Shown here: piece after piece, positions 16,805 through 26,142 of the stretch | Layout: every line of letters starts with the position of its first letter | Numbering within the stretch: the stretch's first letter is position 1 | Source: an uncultured Allobosea sp. | Lineage (GTDB): Bacteria; Pseudomonadota; Alphaproteobacteria; Rhizobiales; Beijerinckiaceae | Assembly (NCBI RefSeq): GCF_945956895.1 | Contig: NZ_CAMFJF010000021.1 | Location: forward strand, 1-61,000 | Direction of reading: 5' to 3' | DNA: 61,000 bases | Position numbers and translations under genes: made by a program | The notes under the pieces: generated by a model | Seen by the model: the letters and a program-made list of their open reading frames with translations, nothing else | Databases searched by the model: none | Told to the model about the DNA's origin: nothing

Positions 16805-17719
16805 TTATAGGAGAAGATAGACCGCTGCCGGAAGGGAAGCCAGTGCGAGCAGCGTCTGGAGCGTGGTGATCTCGGCCATCAGCGGCGCGTCTCCGCCCAG
16901 GTCGCGGGCCAGGAAATAGGCGGCGGTGGCGGTCGGGACCGCGCCTGCAACCACCGTCATCGCCAGGGCCGGGCCGGTGACGCCGAACCAGCCGGCATAG
17001 AGCCAGGCGAAGACAGGCATGACCGCGAGCTTGAGCGCGACTGCCACGGCATGGGCCAGACGCGGCCGGGCCAGCCTGTCGAGATCGAGCGCCGATCCGA
17101 CCACGAGCAGGCCGATGCCGAGCGAGGCGCGCCCGAGCACGTCGAGATAGCCGGTGAAGGCGCTGGGCAGCATCCACTGGACCTGATTCAGCGCGAGACC
17201 CACCGCCGAGGACCAGATGAAGGGATTGTAGAGGATCGAGCGGATCGTCGCGCCGAGGCTCATCGGCTTGCCGCTGGCGAAGCGGGCGAGCACGAACACG
17301 CACATGACATTGAGCAGCGGAATCATCGAGGCGACGGCGATCGCCATCAGCGTCGTCCCGGTGCGGCCTTGCAGGCCGGCGGCCAGCGCGAGGCCGACGA
17401 AGGTGTTCCAGCGCACCGAGCCCTGGAAGATCGAGGTGAAGGCCGGCCCGTCGATGCCGGCACGCGCCAGCAGCGGGCGGGCGATCAGGAGCAGGGTGGC
17501 GACGCTCAGGATCGCGAGGATAAGGCTCGAGCCCATGCCGAGGACGGGCATGCTGCGCAGATCGGCCATGGCCAGCGTATGGATCACCACGGCCGGAAAG
17601 AGGAGCTGATAGGTCAGGCGCTCGACGCCGATCCAATGCGCCGGCAAGACGATATGGCGTGCCTTCAGGAACCAGCCTGTCGCGATGACGAGAAAGACGG
17701 CGATCAGACTGTCGAGCAT
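16805..17719 (-). CDS. AEC family transporter (auxin efflux carrier-like)
   Basis: The predicted protein has 304 residues and about ten hydrophobic segments in two halves, typical of the AEC/BASS-like carriers. The N-terminal segment MLDSLIAVFLVIATGWFLKA and the mid-protein GSVRWNTFVGLALA are characteristic, the latter resembling the conserved NxxF/G helix region of the family. Members export or import organic anions such as malate or malonate; the substrate here is unknown. The ATG at 17719 was chosen because the first membrane helix begins right after it. It is monocistronic on the minus strand. Confidence 0.85.
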   Translation of the reverse strand: MLDSLIAVFLVIATGWFLKARHIVLPAHWIGVERLTYQLLFPAVVIHTLAMADLRSMPVLGMGSSLILAILSVATLLLIARPLLARAGIDGPAFTSIFQGSVRWNTFVGLALAAGLQGRTGTTLMAIAVASMIPLLNVMCVFVLARFASGKPMSLGATIRSILYNPFIWSSAVGLALNQVQWMLPSAFTGYLDVLGRASLGIGLLVVGSALDLDRLARPRLAHAVAVALKLAVMPVFAWLYAGWFGVTGPALAMTVVAGAVPTATAAYFLARDLGGDAPLMAEITTLQTLLALASLPAAVYLLL

Positions 17720-17959
17720 GGCAGGGCCGGAAGGGAGGGCGCGGCCGTAAGGCCGTGGCGGGAACAATGGCGGCGGGTGGCCGTTGAACTGGCGAACCGA
17801 CCTGTCCCTGTCATGCCCCGTCATGGCCGGCAAGGGCGCGGGAGAAGGACCACTCTGTCCCTGCCGCAATGCTGCCGCGATTGGTTCAGGTCTCATTCAA
17901 CCGGGTCGCTGCATCCTTGCTGCAAGGTTCGGTTTGATCTCGTGAAAGGAGATGCCGCC

Positions 17960-18343
17960 ATGATGTCTCTGAAGAAGAAGGTCGCCATTGCGCTGACCGC
18001 CGCCAGTGTCGCCGCAGGCAGCTTCGCCATTCCTGCCATGGCAAAGGATGTGCGCGGCTTCGATGCGGCGCGCCTCGACAAGGCGCAGGTCGAATACTCT
18101 CAGTATCGCTATCGTCACGGCTATCGTGGCTATTGGCGCGGCCCGTCGCGCGGTGCGGCGGTGGCCGGTGCCGTCGGCCTCGGCATTCTCGGTGCGGCCG
18201 CGATCGCGGCGCAGAACCGTGCCTATGCGGCGCCGAGCTACTATTACGACGACGACTATTATGCGCCGCCGGCGCCGGTCTATGTCGCCCCTAGGCGCTA
18301 CTACAACCCCTATGGCGGCTATGACTTCCGCGACTATCGCTGA
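17960..18343 (+). CDS. Secreted Tyr/Arg-rich small protein
   Basis: The protein has 127 residues. Its N-terminus is a clear Sec signal peptide: Lys-rich start, hydrophobic core IALTAASVAAGSFA, and cleavage after AMA. The mature part is rich in Tyr, Arg and Gly (YRYRHGYRGYWRG). It has a short hydrophobic Ala/Gly stretch (AAVAGAVGLGILGAAAIAA) and then a Tyr/Asp/Pro-rich tail (YYYDDDYYAPPAPVYV). Such small periplasmic or surface proteins are common in Hyphomicrobiales and have no assigned function. AAGGAG stands eight bases before the ATG. A strong hairpin terminator follows at 18367. Confidence 0.85.
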   Translation: MMSLKKKVAIALTAASVAAGSFAIPAMAKDVRGFDAARLDKAQVEYSQYRYRHGYRGYWRGPSRGAAVAGAVGLGILGAAAIAAQNRAYAAPSYYYDDDYYAPPAPVYVAPRRYYNPYGGYDFRDYR

Positions 18344-18366
18344 GGTCGACCGCAGCTAAAGCCTGC

Positions 18367-18396
18367 AAGGCCCGCGCAATCCGCGCGGGCCTTTGT
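18367..18396 (+). terminator. Rho-independent terminator
   Basis: GGCCCGCGC and GCGCGGGCC form a perfect GC-rich stem around a short AATC-centred loop. The flanks are AA and TTTGTGTGT. It lies 24 bases after the small secreted-protein gene ending at 18343. Confidence 0.75.
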
Positions 18397-18466
18397 GTGT
18401 GAGGACATTATTCGGATTTCGGCGTCATGGATGACGTCGTGGGTTTGCCGATAGGGGATTGTCACG

Positions 18467-18850
18467 ATGAAATCGCTTCGACGCGCCGGGCTCGCGGGCC
18501 TTGGCCTGGTGGCGCTGGCCTGGGCCTCTGCCCAGCCGGCGGTCGCTCAATATTACGGCAGCCAGGGCTATGGCTACGAGCGCCGTTCCGGCGAGGGCTA
18601 CGAGCGCCGGCCGCGCGACGGCTACGAACGCCGCGATTACGAGCGCCGCGACTCCCGGCGTTACGATGACCGCGGCCCCCGCTATGGCTCGGGCGGCGGC
18701 TATGGCCGCGATGACGGCCGGGGCGGTGGCTATGGTGGCCGTGCTCCGAATCCGATGGCCGGCATGACGCTCGAAGAGCAGAAGCGCGCAGTCAAGAACG
18801 AGCGCGAGGCGCAGAAGAAGGCGATCAAGCGCGGGCAGATCTTCCGCTAG
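18467..18850 (+). CDS. Secreted Tyr-Glu-Arg-Arg repeat protein
   Basis: The protein has 127 residues. A signal peptide ends at AQPAVA. The mature part contains four copies of YERR (in GYGYERRSGEGYERRPRD and so on). A Gly/Arg/Tyr-rich section (RYGSGGGYGRDDGRGGGYGG) follows, then a basic helical end with EEQKRAVKNEREAQKKAIKRG. It is highly charged and low in complexity. Mixed Arg/Tyr/Gly content suggests it binds a polyanion or forms a disordered layer; that is inference. It follows another small secreted Tyr/Arg-rich gene in the same direction, but a terminator separates them. Confidence 0.8.
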   Translation: MKSLRRAGLAGLGLVALAWASAQPAVAQYYGSQGYGYERRSGEGYERRPRDGYERRDYERRDSRRYDDRGPRYGSGGGYGRDDGRGGGYGGRAPNPMAGMTLEEQKRAVKNEREAQKKAIKRGQIFR

Positions 18851-18919
18851 ATCGCCACTGGTCCGAGACCAGCCGCTAAGACTTTCACGAAGGCCGCTTC
18901 GCCTCCGGGCGCGCGGCCT

Positions 18920-19426
18920 TCAGTCGTATTGGGCCTCGTCGCCCTCGGTCTCCTGCGGGCCGAGCCGGCCCAGCCGGTCGAGCGCGCCCTGCAGGATATA
19001 GGCGGCCGCCATCTTGTCGACGACGGCGGCGCGCTTGGCGCGCGAGGCATCCGCGTCGAGCAGGGTGCGCGTCACCGCCAGCGTCGACATGCGCTCGTCC
19101 CAGAACACGATCGGGAGGTCGGTCAGTGGCGCGAGGTTGCGCACGAAGGCACGGGTGGACTGGACGCGCGGCCCTTCGGTGCCGTCCATGTTGAGCGGCA
19201 GGCCGATCACCAACCCGGCGACCGCATGCTTCTCGGCCACCTTCAGCAAGGCGGCGGCATCGAGCCCGAATTTCACCCGTTGGATCGTCTCCAGCGGCGT
19301 CGCGATCTGCCGCTCGACATCGGAGAGCGCGAGCCCGATCGTCTTGCTGCCGAGATCGAGCCCGAGCAGCCGCGCATGGGCCGGCAGGTCGATGAAGGCT
19401 TCGAGCGGGACGATCTGGCTGGTCAT
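18920..19426 (-). CDS. ruvX: Putative pre-16S rRNA nuclease / Holliday junction resolvase-like RuvX (YqgF)
   Basis: The 168-residue RNase H-fold protein has [17 protein letters not shown] (the first catalytic Asp), then [17 protein letters not shown] and [14 protein letters not shown], and [14 protein letters not shown] with the last acidic residue. These are the YqgF motifs. The family trims the 5' end of 16S rRNA in E. coli, and a resolvase role has also been suggested. The ATG at 19426 was chosen because the conserved core begins about 20 residues later. It stands alone and is divergent from the downstream GNAT gene. Confidence 0.92.
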   Translation of the reverse strand: MTSQIVPLEAFIDLPAHARLLGLDLGSKTIGLALSDVERQIATPLETIQRVKFGLDAAALLKVAEKHAVAGLVIGLPLNMDGTEGPRVQSTRAFVRNLAPLTDLPIVFWDERMSTLAVTRTLLDADASRAKRAAVVDKMAAAYILQGALDRLGRLGPQETEGDEAQYD

Positions 19427-19599
19427 GGCAATCGCGGTATCACGCGCCGGCCGGCGTCGCGAGCGATACCTTCTCCGACGCACTCCGGGAATGGCGGGTT
19501 TCCTGCATCTGTAGCGCGGAAGTCATCGCGCATTGCCGGCTGCCACGCTATATGCGCCGGCTTAGTCGGCGGCGCAGCCGCCTGAGAAGGATGCCTCCC

Positions 19600-20181
19600 G
19601 TGCCGGCGCGGATTTCGCTGCAAGTTCCCGACAAGACCCTGCTCGGCGCCTATCAGGCGGCTTTGCGCGGCGGCTGGTCGCCGAATACCACGCGCAACGT
19701 CGCGCCTCAGCAGCTCGCCGCCATCGCGGCCGATCCCGACGCCTTCCTCGCCGAGATCCGCGGCGGCCCCGGCCGCATTCGTCTGCCGGATGGCCGCGAG
19801 GTCGACCGCATTCCCGGTCCGACGCGCTGGATCTTCGCCGAGGACCGGTCCGAGCGGCCCTTCATCGGCTCGATCAACCTGCGCTGGCAGGAGAAGGATG
19901 GCCGCCCGATCCTGGCCCTGCCCGAGCATGTGCTGGGCCATGTCGGCTACACCATCCTGCCGGCCTTCTCCGGGCATGGCTACGCCACCGCGGCGCTCGC
20001 CGCGATGCTGGATGTGGCGCGCGAGGCCGGCTTGCCCGAGATCACCATCACCTGCGACGCGACGAACCACGCCTCGCGCCGCATCATCGAGAAGAATGGC
20101 GGACGATTGGTCGAGACCTTCGTCGCGCCGCTCTACGGCCCCGATCAACGCCTCCGCTTCCTCGTCAGCACCGCGCCATGA
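19600..20181 (+). CDS. GNAT family N-acetyltransferase
   Basis: The predicted protein has 193 residues. The acetyl-CoA-binding region reads VGYTILPAFSGHGYATAALAAML, followed by ITCDATNHASRRIIEKNGGRLVE, the usual GNAT motif A and B. It is the RimJ/RimL-like type with PFIGSINLRW in the core. I chose the GTG at 19600, with GAGAAGG nine bases before. An ATG at 19591 would touch that ribosome-binding site. Its stop overlaps the ATG of the next gene (ATGA), so the two are coupled. The substrate is unknown. Confidence 0.87.
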   Translation: MPARISLQVPDKTLLGAYQAALRGGWSPNTTRNVAPQQLAAIAADPDAFLAEIRGGPGRIRLPDGREVDRIPGPTRWIFAEDRSERPFIGSINLRWQEKDGRPILALPEHVLGHVGYTILPAFSGHGYATAALAAMLDVAREAGLPEITITCDATNHASRRIIEKNGGRLVETFVAPLYGPDQRLRFLVSTAP

Positions 20182-21110
20182 CCGATATCGTCATCACCGA
20201 ATTCATGGACGACACTGCCGTCGCCAATCTGAAGGCACGCTTCGCGGTCCATTACGATCCCGAGCTCTATGCCAACCCGGACGAGATGGCGCGGCTCTTC
20301 GCCGATGTACCGGCCGTGATCGTGCGCAACCAGACGCAGGTGCGTGGCAAGGTTCTGGAAGCGGCGAAGGCGCTCAAGGTGATCGGCCGGCTCGGCGTCG
20401 GCCTCGACAATCTCGACATGGAGACTTGCGCCGCCCGCGGCATCCGTGTCTTCCCCGCGACGGGCGCCAACAGCCTCTCCGTCGTCGAATACGTCATCGG
20501 CACGACCATGACCCTGCTGCGCGGCGCATATTTCGCCAATGCCGCGATGGTGGCCGGCGAATTCCCCAAGACGAAGCTGATCGGCCGCGAGATCGCCGGC
20601 AAGCTGATGGGCCTCGTCGGCTTCGGCTCGATCGCCCGCGACGTCGCCCATCATGCCCGCGCCATCGGCATGGAGGTCGCCGCCTATCATCCGCGCCTGC
20701 CGGCCGATGACCCGGCCTGGAGCGGCGTGCGGCGGCTGGAGTTCGACGAGTTGCTGGAGCAGGCCGACGTCATCAGCCTGCACGTCCCGCTGACTTCGGA
20801 AACCCGCGGCATGATCGATGCGAAGGCCTTTGCCCGCATGAAGCCGGACGCGATCCTGATCAACACCGCGCGCGGCGGCATCATGGACGAGGCGGCACTG
20901 GTCAAGGCGCTCAAGGCCGGCAAGCTCGGCGGCGCAGCGATCGACGTCTACGAGCAGGAGCCGCTCGGCAAGGACGCCGCCAAGGTCTTCGCCGGCGCGC
21001 CCAACCTGATCCTGACGCCGCATATCGCCGGCAATACGGTGGAGTCGAACGGCCGGGTGTCCGGGCTCGTGGCCGAGAAGGTCATGGCTGCGCTGGAGGA
21101 GCGAATCTGA
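20178..21110 (+). CDS. D-isomer specific 2-hydroxyacid dehydrogenase
   Basis: The 310-residue NAD-dependent dehydrogenase has LGVGLDNLDMETC and the Rossmann loop GLVGFGSIARDVAHHARAIG. ISLHVPLTSETRGMID and NTARGGIMDEAALVKAL provide the substrate-site Arg. The catalytic His is in PHIAGNT. It lacks the ACT or other regulatory C-terminal domain of long SerA proteins. Short members include glyoxylate, hydroxypyruvate and sulfolactate dehydrogenases, so the substrate is unresolved. It overlaps the preceding GNAT by four bases. A UUCG hairpin follows 22 bases after the stop. Confidence 0.92.
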   Translation: MTDIVITEFMDDTAVANLKARFAVHYDPELYANPDEMARLFADVPAVIVRNQTQVRGKVLEAAKALKVIGRLGVGLDNLDMETCAARGIRVFPATGANSLSVVEYVIGTTMTLLRGAYFANAAMVAGEFPKTKLIGREIAGKLMGLVGFGSIARDVAHHARAIGMEVAAYHPRLPADDPAWSGVRRLEFDELLEQADVISLHVPLTSETRGMIDAKAFARMKPDAILINTARGGIMDEAALVKALKAGKLGGAAIDVYEQEPLGKDAAKVFAGAPNLILTPHIAGNTVESNGRVSGLVAEKVMAALEERI

Positions 21111-21131
21111 CGTTTCCGCAGTTGAATCGGA

Positions 21132-21151
21132 TTGCGAGCTTCGGCTCGCAA
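21132..21151. terminator. Hairpin with TTCG loop between convergent genes
   Basis: TTGCGAGC and GCTCGCAA form a perfect 8-bp stem closed by the very stable TTCG loop. It sits between the ends of the convergent dehydrogenase and adenine deaminase genes. There is no long T tract on either side, so it may act as a bidirectional mRNA-end stabiliser more than as a strict intrinsic terminator. Confidence 0.5.
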
Positions 21152-21190
21152 GGGATTCATCTGCTTAATGAAACGAGGCCGCTCGCAACC

Positions 21191-22906
21191 TCAAACAAAA
21201 TCAAACCGATCGACATCGACCAATCCCTTGTCGGTGATCTTGAGATGCGGGATCACCGGCAGGGTCAGGAAAGCGACCTGCAGGAAGGGCTCGGCCAGCA
21301 CGACGCCGAGCGCCTTCGCCGCCGCGCGCAAGCGCTCCAGATCGTGCCGCACCGCCTCGAAAGGCTGCTCGCTCATCAGCCCCGCGACCGGCAGCGCCAG
21401 CTCCGCCGTGACCTTGCCATCATCGGCTACGGCGAAGCCGCCGCCGATCTCGATCAGGCGGTTGGCCGCCGCCGCCATCGAGGCCTCGTCGACGCCGACG
21501 ACGCAGAGATTATGGCTGTCATGCCCGACCGAGGAGGCGATGGCGCCGCGCTTCATGCCGAAGCCATGGACGAAGCCGGTGGCGATGCCGCCGTTCTTGC
21601 CGTGCCGCTCTATCACCGTGACCTTGATCGCATCCTGCGCGAGGTCGGGCAGGGCCTCGCCGTCGCGCGAGGGCAGGGCCATCGCCAGCCGCTCGGTGAT
21701 GATCCGCCCCGGCACCACGCCGATCACCGGCGTCTCGCCGTCGCGGGCTTTCACGGCAAAATCGGCTGGCGCGAGCTTGCGGCTCTTCACGCTGCCGAGC
21801 CCGACCGGCGCGATCGTCGCCCGATCCGCGAACAGTGCCTCCTCGACCAGCCGGCCCCCCGTCAGGACCTGCTTCACCGAGCAGGCGGCGAGGTCCTCGA
21901 CCAGCACGATATCGGCGCGCTTGCCCGGCCCGATGAAGCCACGGTCGAACAAACCGAAATTCCGCGCCGCCGAAAGCGAGGCGATGCGGTAGGTCGCGAG
22001 CACATCGGCACCCTCCGCAATGGCGGTGCGGATCATGTAGTCGAGATGGCCTTCCTCGCTGATATCGAGCGGGTTGCGGTCATCGGTGCAGAAGGCGAGG
22101 AAGGGCGAGGCGTCGCGCGAGATCAGCGGGATCAATTGATGCAGGTCCTTCGAGACCGAGCCCTCGCGGATCAGGATCGCCATGCCCTTGGCGAGCTTTT
22201 CGCGGGCCTCGTCGGCCGTCGTCGTCTCGTGGTCGGTGCGGATGCCGGCGGCGAGATAGGCGTTGAGATCCATACCGCGCACCAGCGGCGCATGGCCGTC
22301 GATATGCCGATGCGAGAAGGCTTCGAGCTTGGCGAGGCAGCCGGGGTCGCGATGGATCACGCCCGGAAAGTTCATGAACTCGGCCAGGCCGATCACCTTG
22401 GGATGATCCATCATCGGGGTCAGGTCGGCGGCTTCCAGCGCGGCCCCTGCGGTCTCCAGATGCGTCGCCGGCACGCAGCTCGACAGGTTGACGCGCAGGT
22501 CCATCCGCATCGCCTCGGCGCAGGCGAGGAAATAGCGGATGCCCTCCGCGCCTAGCACGTTCGATATCTCGTGCGGGTCGCAGATCGCGGTGGTGACGCC
22601 ATGCGGCAGCACGCAGCGCTCGAATTCGAGCGGCGTCACCAGCGAGGATTCGATGTGCAGATGCGTGTCGATGAAGCCGGGAACGGCGATCAGGCCCTTG
22701 GCGTCGATGACGCGCTTGCCCTCGTAGGTGCCGTACGTCCCGACGATGGTGTCGCCGCAGATCGCGATATCGCTCTCGACCAGCGCGCCGGTGACGAGAT
22801 CGAAGAGCTTCGCGCCCTTGATGACGAGATCAGCCGGCGCGTCGCCATGCCCCTGGGCGATGCGGCGGGCCAATTCTTGACTGGAAACCTTGGCGGCGTC
22901 GGTCAT
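21191..22906 (-). CDS. ade: Adenine deaminase
   Basis: The 571-residue amidohydrolase matches bacterial Ade in length. The N-terminal beta domain has [20 protein letters not shown]. The metal site begins with [13 protein letters not shown] (HxH), followed by [13 protein letters not shown] and later DGHAPLV and HETT. The C-terminal Ade domain contains [33 protein letters not shown] and the late IGGGFAV. It converts adenine to hypoxanthine for purine salvage. The ATG at 22906 was chosen; longer in-frame starts would run into the repeat at 22983-23114. The gene stands alone. Confidence 0.94.
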   Translation of the reverse strand: MTDAAKVSSQELARRIAQGHGDAPADLVIKGAKLFDLVTGALVESDIAICGDTIVGTYGTYEGKRVIDAKGLIAVPGFIDTHLHIESSLVTPLEFERCVLPHGVTTAICDPHEISNVLGAEGIRYFLACAEAMRMDLRVNLSSCVPATHLETAGAALEAADLTPMMDHPKVIGLAEFMNFPGVIHRDPGCLAKLEAFSHRHIDGHAPLVRGMDLNAYLAAGIRTDHETTTADEAREKLAKGMAILIREGSVSKDLHQLIPLISRDASPFLAFCTDDRNPLDISEEGHLDYMIRTAIAEGADVLATYRIASLSAARNFGLFDRGFIGPGKRADIVLVEDLAACSVKQVLTGGRLVEEALFADRATIAPVGLGSVKSRKLAPADFAVKARDGETPVIGVVPGRIITERLAMALPSRDGEALPDLAQDAIKVTVIERHGKNGGIATGFVHGFGMKRGAIASSVGHDSHNLCVVGVDEASMAAAANRLIEIGGGFAVADDGKVTAELALPVAGLMSEQPFEAVRHDLERLRAAAKALGVVLAEPFLQVAFLTLPVIPHLKITDKGLVDVDRFDFV

Positions 22907-22982
22907 GGGGCGATTTCCATCTGGCATCATCGCAAGAACCTGCACGGGCTGTTCCAGCTTGTCGATACGTCTCCAGCGCGGG

Positions 22983-23114
22983 GCATCCCGGACAAGCGGC
23001 GAAGCCGCGCCGATCCGGGATCCATGCCTGAACCTTCGTAGTTGTCTCCGGAACCTCTTCTTGTCAGGTTCAGGCATGGATCCCGGGTCTACGCTCCGCT
23101 TCGCCCGAGATGAC
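22983..23114. repeat. Palindromic intergenic repeat, family B
   Basis: GCATCCCGGACAAGCGGCGA and GATCCGGGATCCATGCCTGA make the left half; CAGGCATGGATCCCGGGTC and GCCCGAGATGACTC make the right half. The two halves mirror each other around about 24 bases. It fills the gap between adenine deaminase and the GIY-YIG gene, ending 17 bases before the latter's GTG. Confidence 0.75.
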
Positions 23115-23131
23115 TCACGCGTGGGTTAAAG

Positions 23132-23416
23132 GTGTGGATCTACATTCTCGCGAGCCAGAAGAACGGCAGGCTCTATATCGGCGTGACCAACCACCTGTCT
23201 CGACGCGTCGAGGAACACCGCGACGGTCGCGGCTCGGAATTCGCAAGCCGCTATGGCGCGACGCGCCTCGTCTATGCCGAGCATTACGACGATCCCGCGG
23301 AAGCCATCGCGCAGGAGAAACGCATCAAGCATTGGCCGCGCGATTGGAAGATCGCGCTCATCGAACGTGCCAATCCCGATTGGAATGATCTATATCCGAC
23401 GACGCATTTCGATTGA
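23132..23416 (+). CDS. GIY-YIG single-domain nuclease-like protein
   Basis: The protein has 94 residues and nothing but the GIY-YIG domain. It reads MWIYILASQKNGRLYIGVTN, with the YI...YIG strands, then LSRRVEEHRDG with the catalytic Arg and His. GATRLVYAEHYDDPAEAIAQEKRIKHWPRDWK follows, with the catalytic Glu in QEK. This is the UPF0213/YhbQ-like group found as single genes across Proteobacteria, with no settled biological role. The start is a GTG. It directly abuts a family B palindromic repeat. Confidence 0.9.
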   Translation: MWIYILASQKNGRLYIGVTNHLSRRVEEHRDGRGSEFASRYGATRLVYAEHYDDPAEAIAQEKRIKHWPRDWKIALIERANPDWNDLYPTTHFD

Positions 23417-23437
23417 TCGAAAGCCCGGAGCCTTCGC

Positions 23438-24136
23438 ATGAAACTCACCTGGTACGGCCATTCCGCCTTCCGCGTCGATATCGACGGCGCCGCCATCCTG
23501 ATCGATCCGTTCTTCACCGGGAACCCGGCCTTCGCGGGCGATGTCGCCGCGATCTCCAAGGGCGTCAGCCACATCATCGTCACCCACGGCCATGGCGACC
23601 ATGTCGGCGACACGCTCGACATCGCCGCTAAGACTGGCGCGACCGTCATCACGAACTACGATCTTGCCATGCATCTGGCTTCGCAGGGCCTGAAGAACTT
23701 CAGCCCGATGAATACCGGCGGCACCGTCGATCTCGGCCCCTTCAGCGTCACGCTGACCCGCGCCGACCATTCGGCCGGCATGGGCGAGGGCGGCGTCAAT
23801 GTTCCGGTCGGCAGTGCCAATGGGGCGATCATCAAGGCCAAGGGCGAGAAGACGCTCTGGCACATGGGCGATACCGACATCTTCTCGGACATGGCACTGC
23901 TCAGCGAAATCCATGGCGTCGAGATCTGCATCTGTCCGATCGGCGATCGCTTCACCATGGGCGGCAAGGTTGCCGCGCTCGCCATGACCCGCTTTGTCAA
24001 GCCGAAGGTCACGGTCCCCGCGCATTACGGCACCTTCCCGATCATCGACCAGAACGCCGATGTCTTCGTCGCCGGCATGCAGGGCAGCGGCATCGAAGTC
24101 GTGCTGCCGAAGAAGGGCGAGGCTTTCACGATCTGA
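23438..24136 (+). CDS. UPF0173 metal-dependent hydrolase (metallo-beta-lactamase fold)
   Basis: The protein has 232 residues. It opens with [15 protein letters not shown], the signature start of the UPF0173 family. The metal motif is [11 protein letters not shown] (HxHxDH), followed by [19 protein letters not shown] with a metal-bridging Asp, and PAHYGTFP with the final His. The fold is complete with all ligands, so it should be an active hydrolase, probably a phosphodiesterase, lactonase or nuclease. The family has no agreed substrate. It is 21 bases downstream of the GIY-YIG gene and may share its transcript. A 26-bp palindrome follows at 24182. Confidence 0.88.
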   Translation: MKLTWYGHSAFRVDIDGAAILIDPFFTGNPAFAGDVAAISKGVSHIIVTHGHGDHVGDTLDIAAKTGATVITNYDLAMHLASQGLKNFSPMNTGGTVDLGPFSVTLTRADHSAGMGEGGVNVPVGSANGAIIKAKGEKTLWHMGDTDIFSDMALLSEIHGVEICICPIGDRFTMGGKVAALAMTRFVKPKVTVPAHYGTFPIIDQNADVFVAGMQGSGIEVVLPKKGEAFTI

Positions 24137-24181
24137 GCCGGGAAACCGGTTTGATCGATCAATGCTGATTTACCTTTGCCC

Positions 24182-24207
24182 GTTCGCCGCGCTATAGCGC
24201 GGCGAAC
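24182..24207. terminator. 26-bp perfect palindrome upstream of gatC, probable terminator
   Basis: The arms GTTCGCCGCGC and GCGCGGCGAAC are perfect complements around TATA. CGTTTTCC follows on the plus strand, so it could form an intrinsic terminator for the UPF0173 gene. It also contains a TATAGC core 40 bases before gatC and might overlap that promoter. Confidence 0.55.
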
Positions 24208-24249
24208 CGTTTTCCGGCGCGCGATCCGCGCCCTGTCCAGGAGTCCGCC

Positions 24250-24537
24250 ATGTCGGTCGATCTCGCCACCGTCAAACGCGTCGCGCATCTTGCGCGCATC
24301 GCCGTGCCGGAGGCTGATCTGGCCAAGCTGCAAGGCGAGCTCAACGCCATCCTCGGCTTCGTCGAGCAGCTCAACGAGGTCAATGTCGACGGTGTCGAGC
24401 CGATGACCTCGGTGACGCCGATGGCGATGAAGCAGCGCGAGGACGTGGTCACGGATGGCGAGATCGCCGATGCGATCGTCGCCAACGCCCCTGCCTCCGA
24501 GGACGATTATTTCATGGTGCCGAAGGTGATCGAATAA
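24250..24537 (+). CDS. gatC: Asp-tRNA(Asn)/Glu-tRNA(Gln) amidotransferase subunit C
   Basis: The protein has 95 residues, the usual length. The conserved start [28 protein letters not shown] and the late motif LREDVV-like [10 protein letters not shown] fit GatC; the very end reads FMVPKVIE. GatC is a small belt that wraps GatA and GatB and stabilises the transamidase. gatA follows 81 bases later. gatB is 5.5 kb away behind the RND pump, so the three subunits are split over two loci as in many Alphaproteobacteria. Confidence 0.95.
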   Translation: MSVDLATVKRVAHLARIAVPEADLAKLQGELNAILGFVEQLNEVNVDGVEPMTSVTPMAMKQREDVVTDGEIADAIVANAPASEDDYFMVPKVIE

Positions 24538-24618
24538 GCGCGCGGCGCGCTCCTTCGATCATCCCGGATGCGCGTTGCGATCCGGCCTTTGCGACCAGAT
24601 AAATTCCGGAACCCTCCC

Positions 24619-26133
24619 GTGACCGATCTCACCCGCCTGACGCTGACCGAGGCCCGCGACGGCCTGAAAGCCAAGACCTTCTCCGCCACCGAACTGACGA
24701 AGGCGCATATCGCTGCCGTCGAGAAGGCCCGCGCCCTTAACGCCTATGTGCTGGAAACCCCCGAGCACGCCCTGAAGCAGGCCGCGGCTTCCGACGAGAA
24801 GCTCGCCAAGGGCGAGGCGGGCCCGCTCGAAGGCCTGCCGCTCGGCATCAAGGACCTGTTCGCGACCAACGGCGTGCGCACCACCGCCTGCTCGAACATC
24901 CTCGGCAATTTCGTGCCGGCCTATGAGTCGACGGTCACGAGCCAGCTCTGGCGCGACGGCGCCGTGATGCTCGGCAAGCTCAACAACGACGAATTCGCGA
25001 TGGGCTCGTCGAACGAGACCTCGGCCTTCGGCAATGTCGTCAACCCGTGGCGCCGCAAGGGCTCCAATGTCGGCTCTGGCGCTGGTGGCGCCGTCGAGGG
25101 CAACCATCTGGTGCCGGGCGGCTCCTCGGGTGGTTCGGCCGCGGCCGTCGCCGCCGATCTCTGCCTTGCTGCGACCGCGACCGATACCGGCGGCTCGATC
25201 CGCCAGCCCGCCGCCTTCACCGGCACGGTCGGCATCAAGCCGACCTATGGCCGCTGCTCGCGCTGGGGCACGGTGGCCTTCGCCTCCTCGCTCGACCAGG
25301 CCGGGCCGATCGCCAAGACCGTGCGCGACGCGGCGGTGATGCTGCGCTCGATGTCCGGCCACGATCCGAAGGACACGACCTCGGTCGATATGGCCGTGCC
25401 GGACTACGAGGCGGCCGTCGGCCGCTCGGTGAAGGGCATGAAGATCGGCATTCCCCGCGAATACCGCCTGGATGGCCTGAACGCCGAGATCGATGCGCTC
25501 TGGCAGCAGGGCATCGCCTGGCTGAAGGCCGCCGGTGCCGAGATCGTCGAGATTTCGCTGCCGCATACCAAATACGCCCTGCCGGCCTATTACATCGTCG
25601 CTCCGGCGGAGGCTTCCTCGAACCTCGCCCGCTATGACGGCGTCCGCTACGGCCTGCGCGAGCAGGGCAAGGACATCGTCGAGATGTACGAGAAGACCCG
25701 CGCCGCCGGCTTCGGCGCCGAGGTAAAGCGCCGCATCATGATCGGCACCTATGTGCTTTCGGCCGGCTATTACGATGCCTATTACGTCCGGGCCCAGAAA
25801 ATCCGCACCCTGATCAAGCGCGATTTCGAGACGGTCTACGCGCAGGGCATCGACGCCGTGCTGACGCCCGCCACACCGTCCGCCGCTTTCGGCATCGGCG
25901 AGAAGGGTTCGGCCGATCCGGTCGAGATGTATCTCAACGACGTCTTTACGGTGACGGTGAACATGGCGGGCCTCCCCGGCATCGCCGTGCCCGCGGGTCT
26001 CGACGCCCAGGGCCTGCCGCTGGGCCTCCAGCTCATCGGTCGCCCCTTCGACGAAGAGACGCTGTTCTCGCTCGGCGCGGTGATCGAGCAGGCGGCCGGC
26101 CGTTTCGCGGTGTCCGAGCGCTGGTGGGGTTGA
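24619..26133 (+). CDS. gatA: Asp-tRNA(Asn)/Glu-tRNA(Gln) amidotransferase subunit A
   Basis: The 504-residue amidase releases ammonia from glutamine. The catalytic Ser-cisSer-Lys triad lies in [10 protein letters not shown] (Lys78), [16 protein letters not shown] (Ser169/170) and [14 protein letters not shown] (Ser193). Between NPW and the PGGSSGG loop there is an extended segment ([20 protein letters not shown]), about ten residues longer than in E. coli-like amidases; related Hyphomicrobiales proteins also have a longer loop here. I took the GTG at 24619, which gives the typical MTDLTRLTL start. It forms an operon with gatC. Confidence 0.96.
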   Translation: MTDLTRLTLTEARDGLKAKTFSATELTKAHIAAVEKARALNAYVLETPEHALKQAAASDEKLAKGEAGPLEGLPLGIKDLFATNGVRTTACSNILGNFVPAYESTVTSQLWRDGAVMLGKLNNDEFAMGSSNETSAFGNVVNPWRRKGSNVGSGAGGAVEGNHLVPGGSSGGSAAAVAADLCLAATATDTGGSIRQPAAFTGTVGIKPTYGRCSRWGTVAFASSLDQAGPIAKTVRDAAVMLRSMSGHDPKDTTSVDMAVPDYEAAVGRSVKGMKIGIPREYRLDGLNAEIDALWQQGIAWLKAAGAEIVEISLPHTKYALPAYYIVAPAEASSNLARYDGVRYGLREQGKDIVEMYEKTRAAGFGAEVKRRIMIGTYVLSAGYYDAYYVRAQKIRTLIKRDFETVYAQGIDAVLTPATPSAAFGIGEKGSADPVEMYLNDVFTVTVNMAGLPGIAVPAGLDAQGLPLGLQLIGRPFDEETLFSLGAVIEQAAGRFAVSERWWG

Positions 26134-26142
26134 GCGCTTCGC

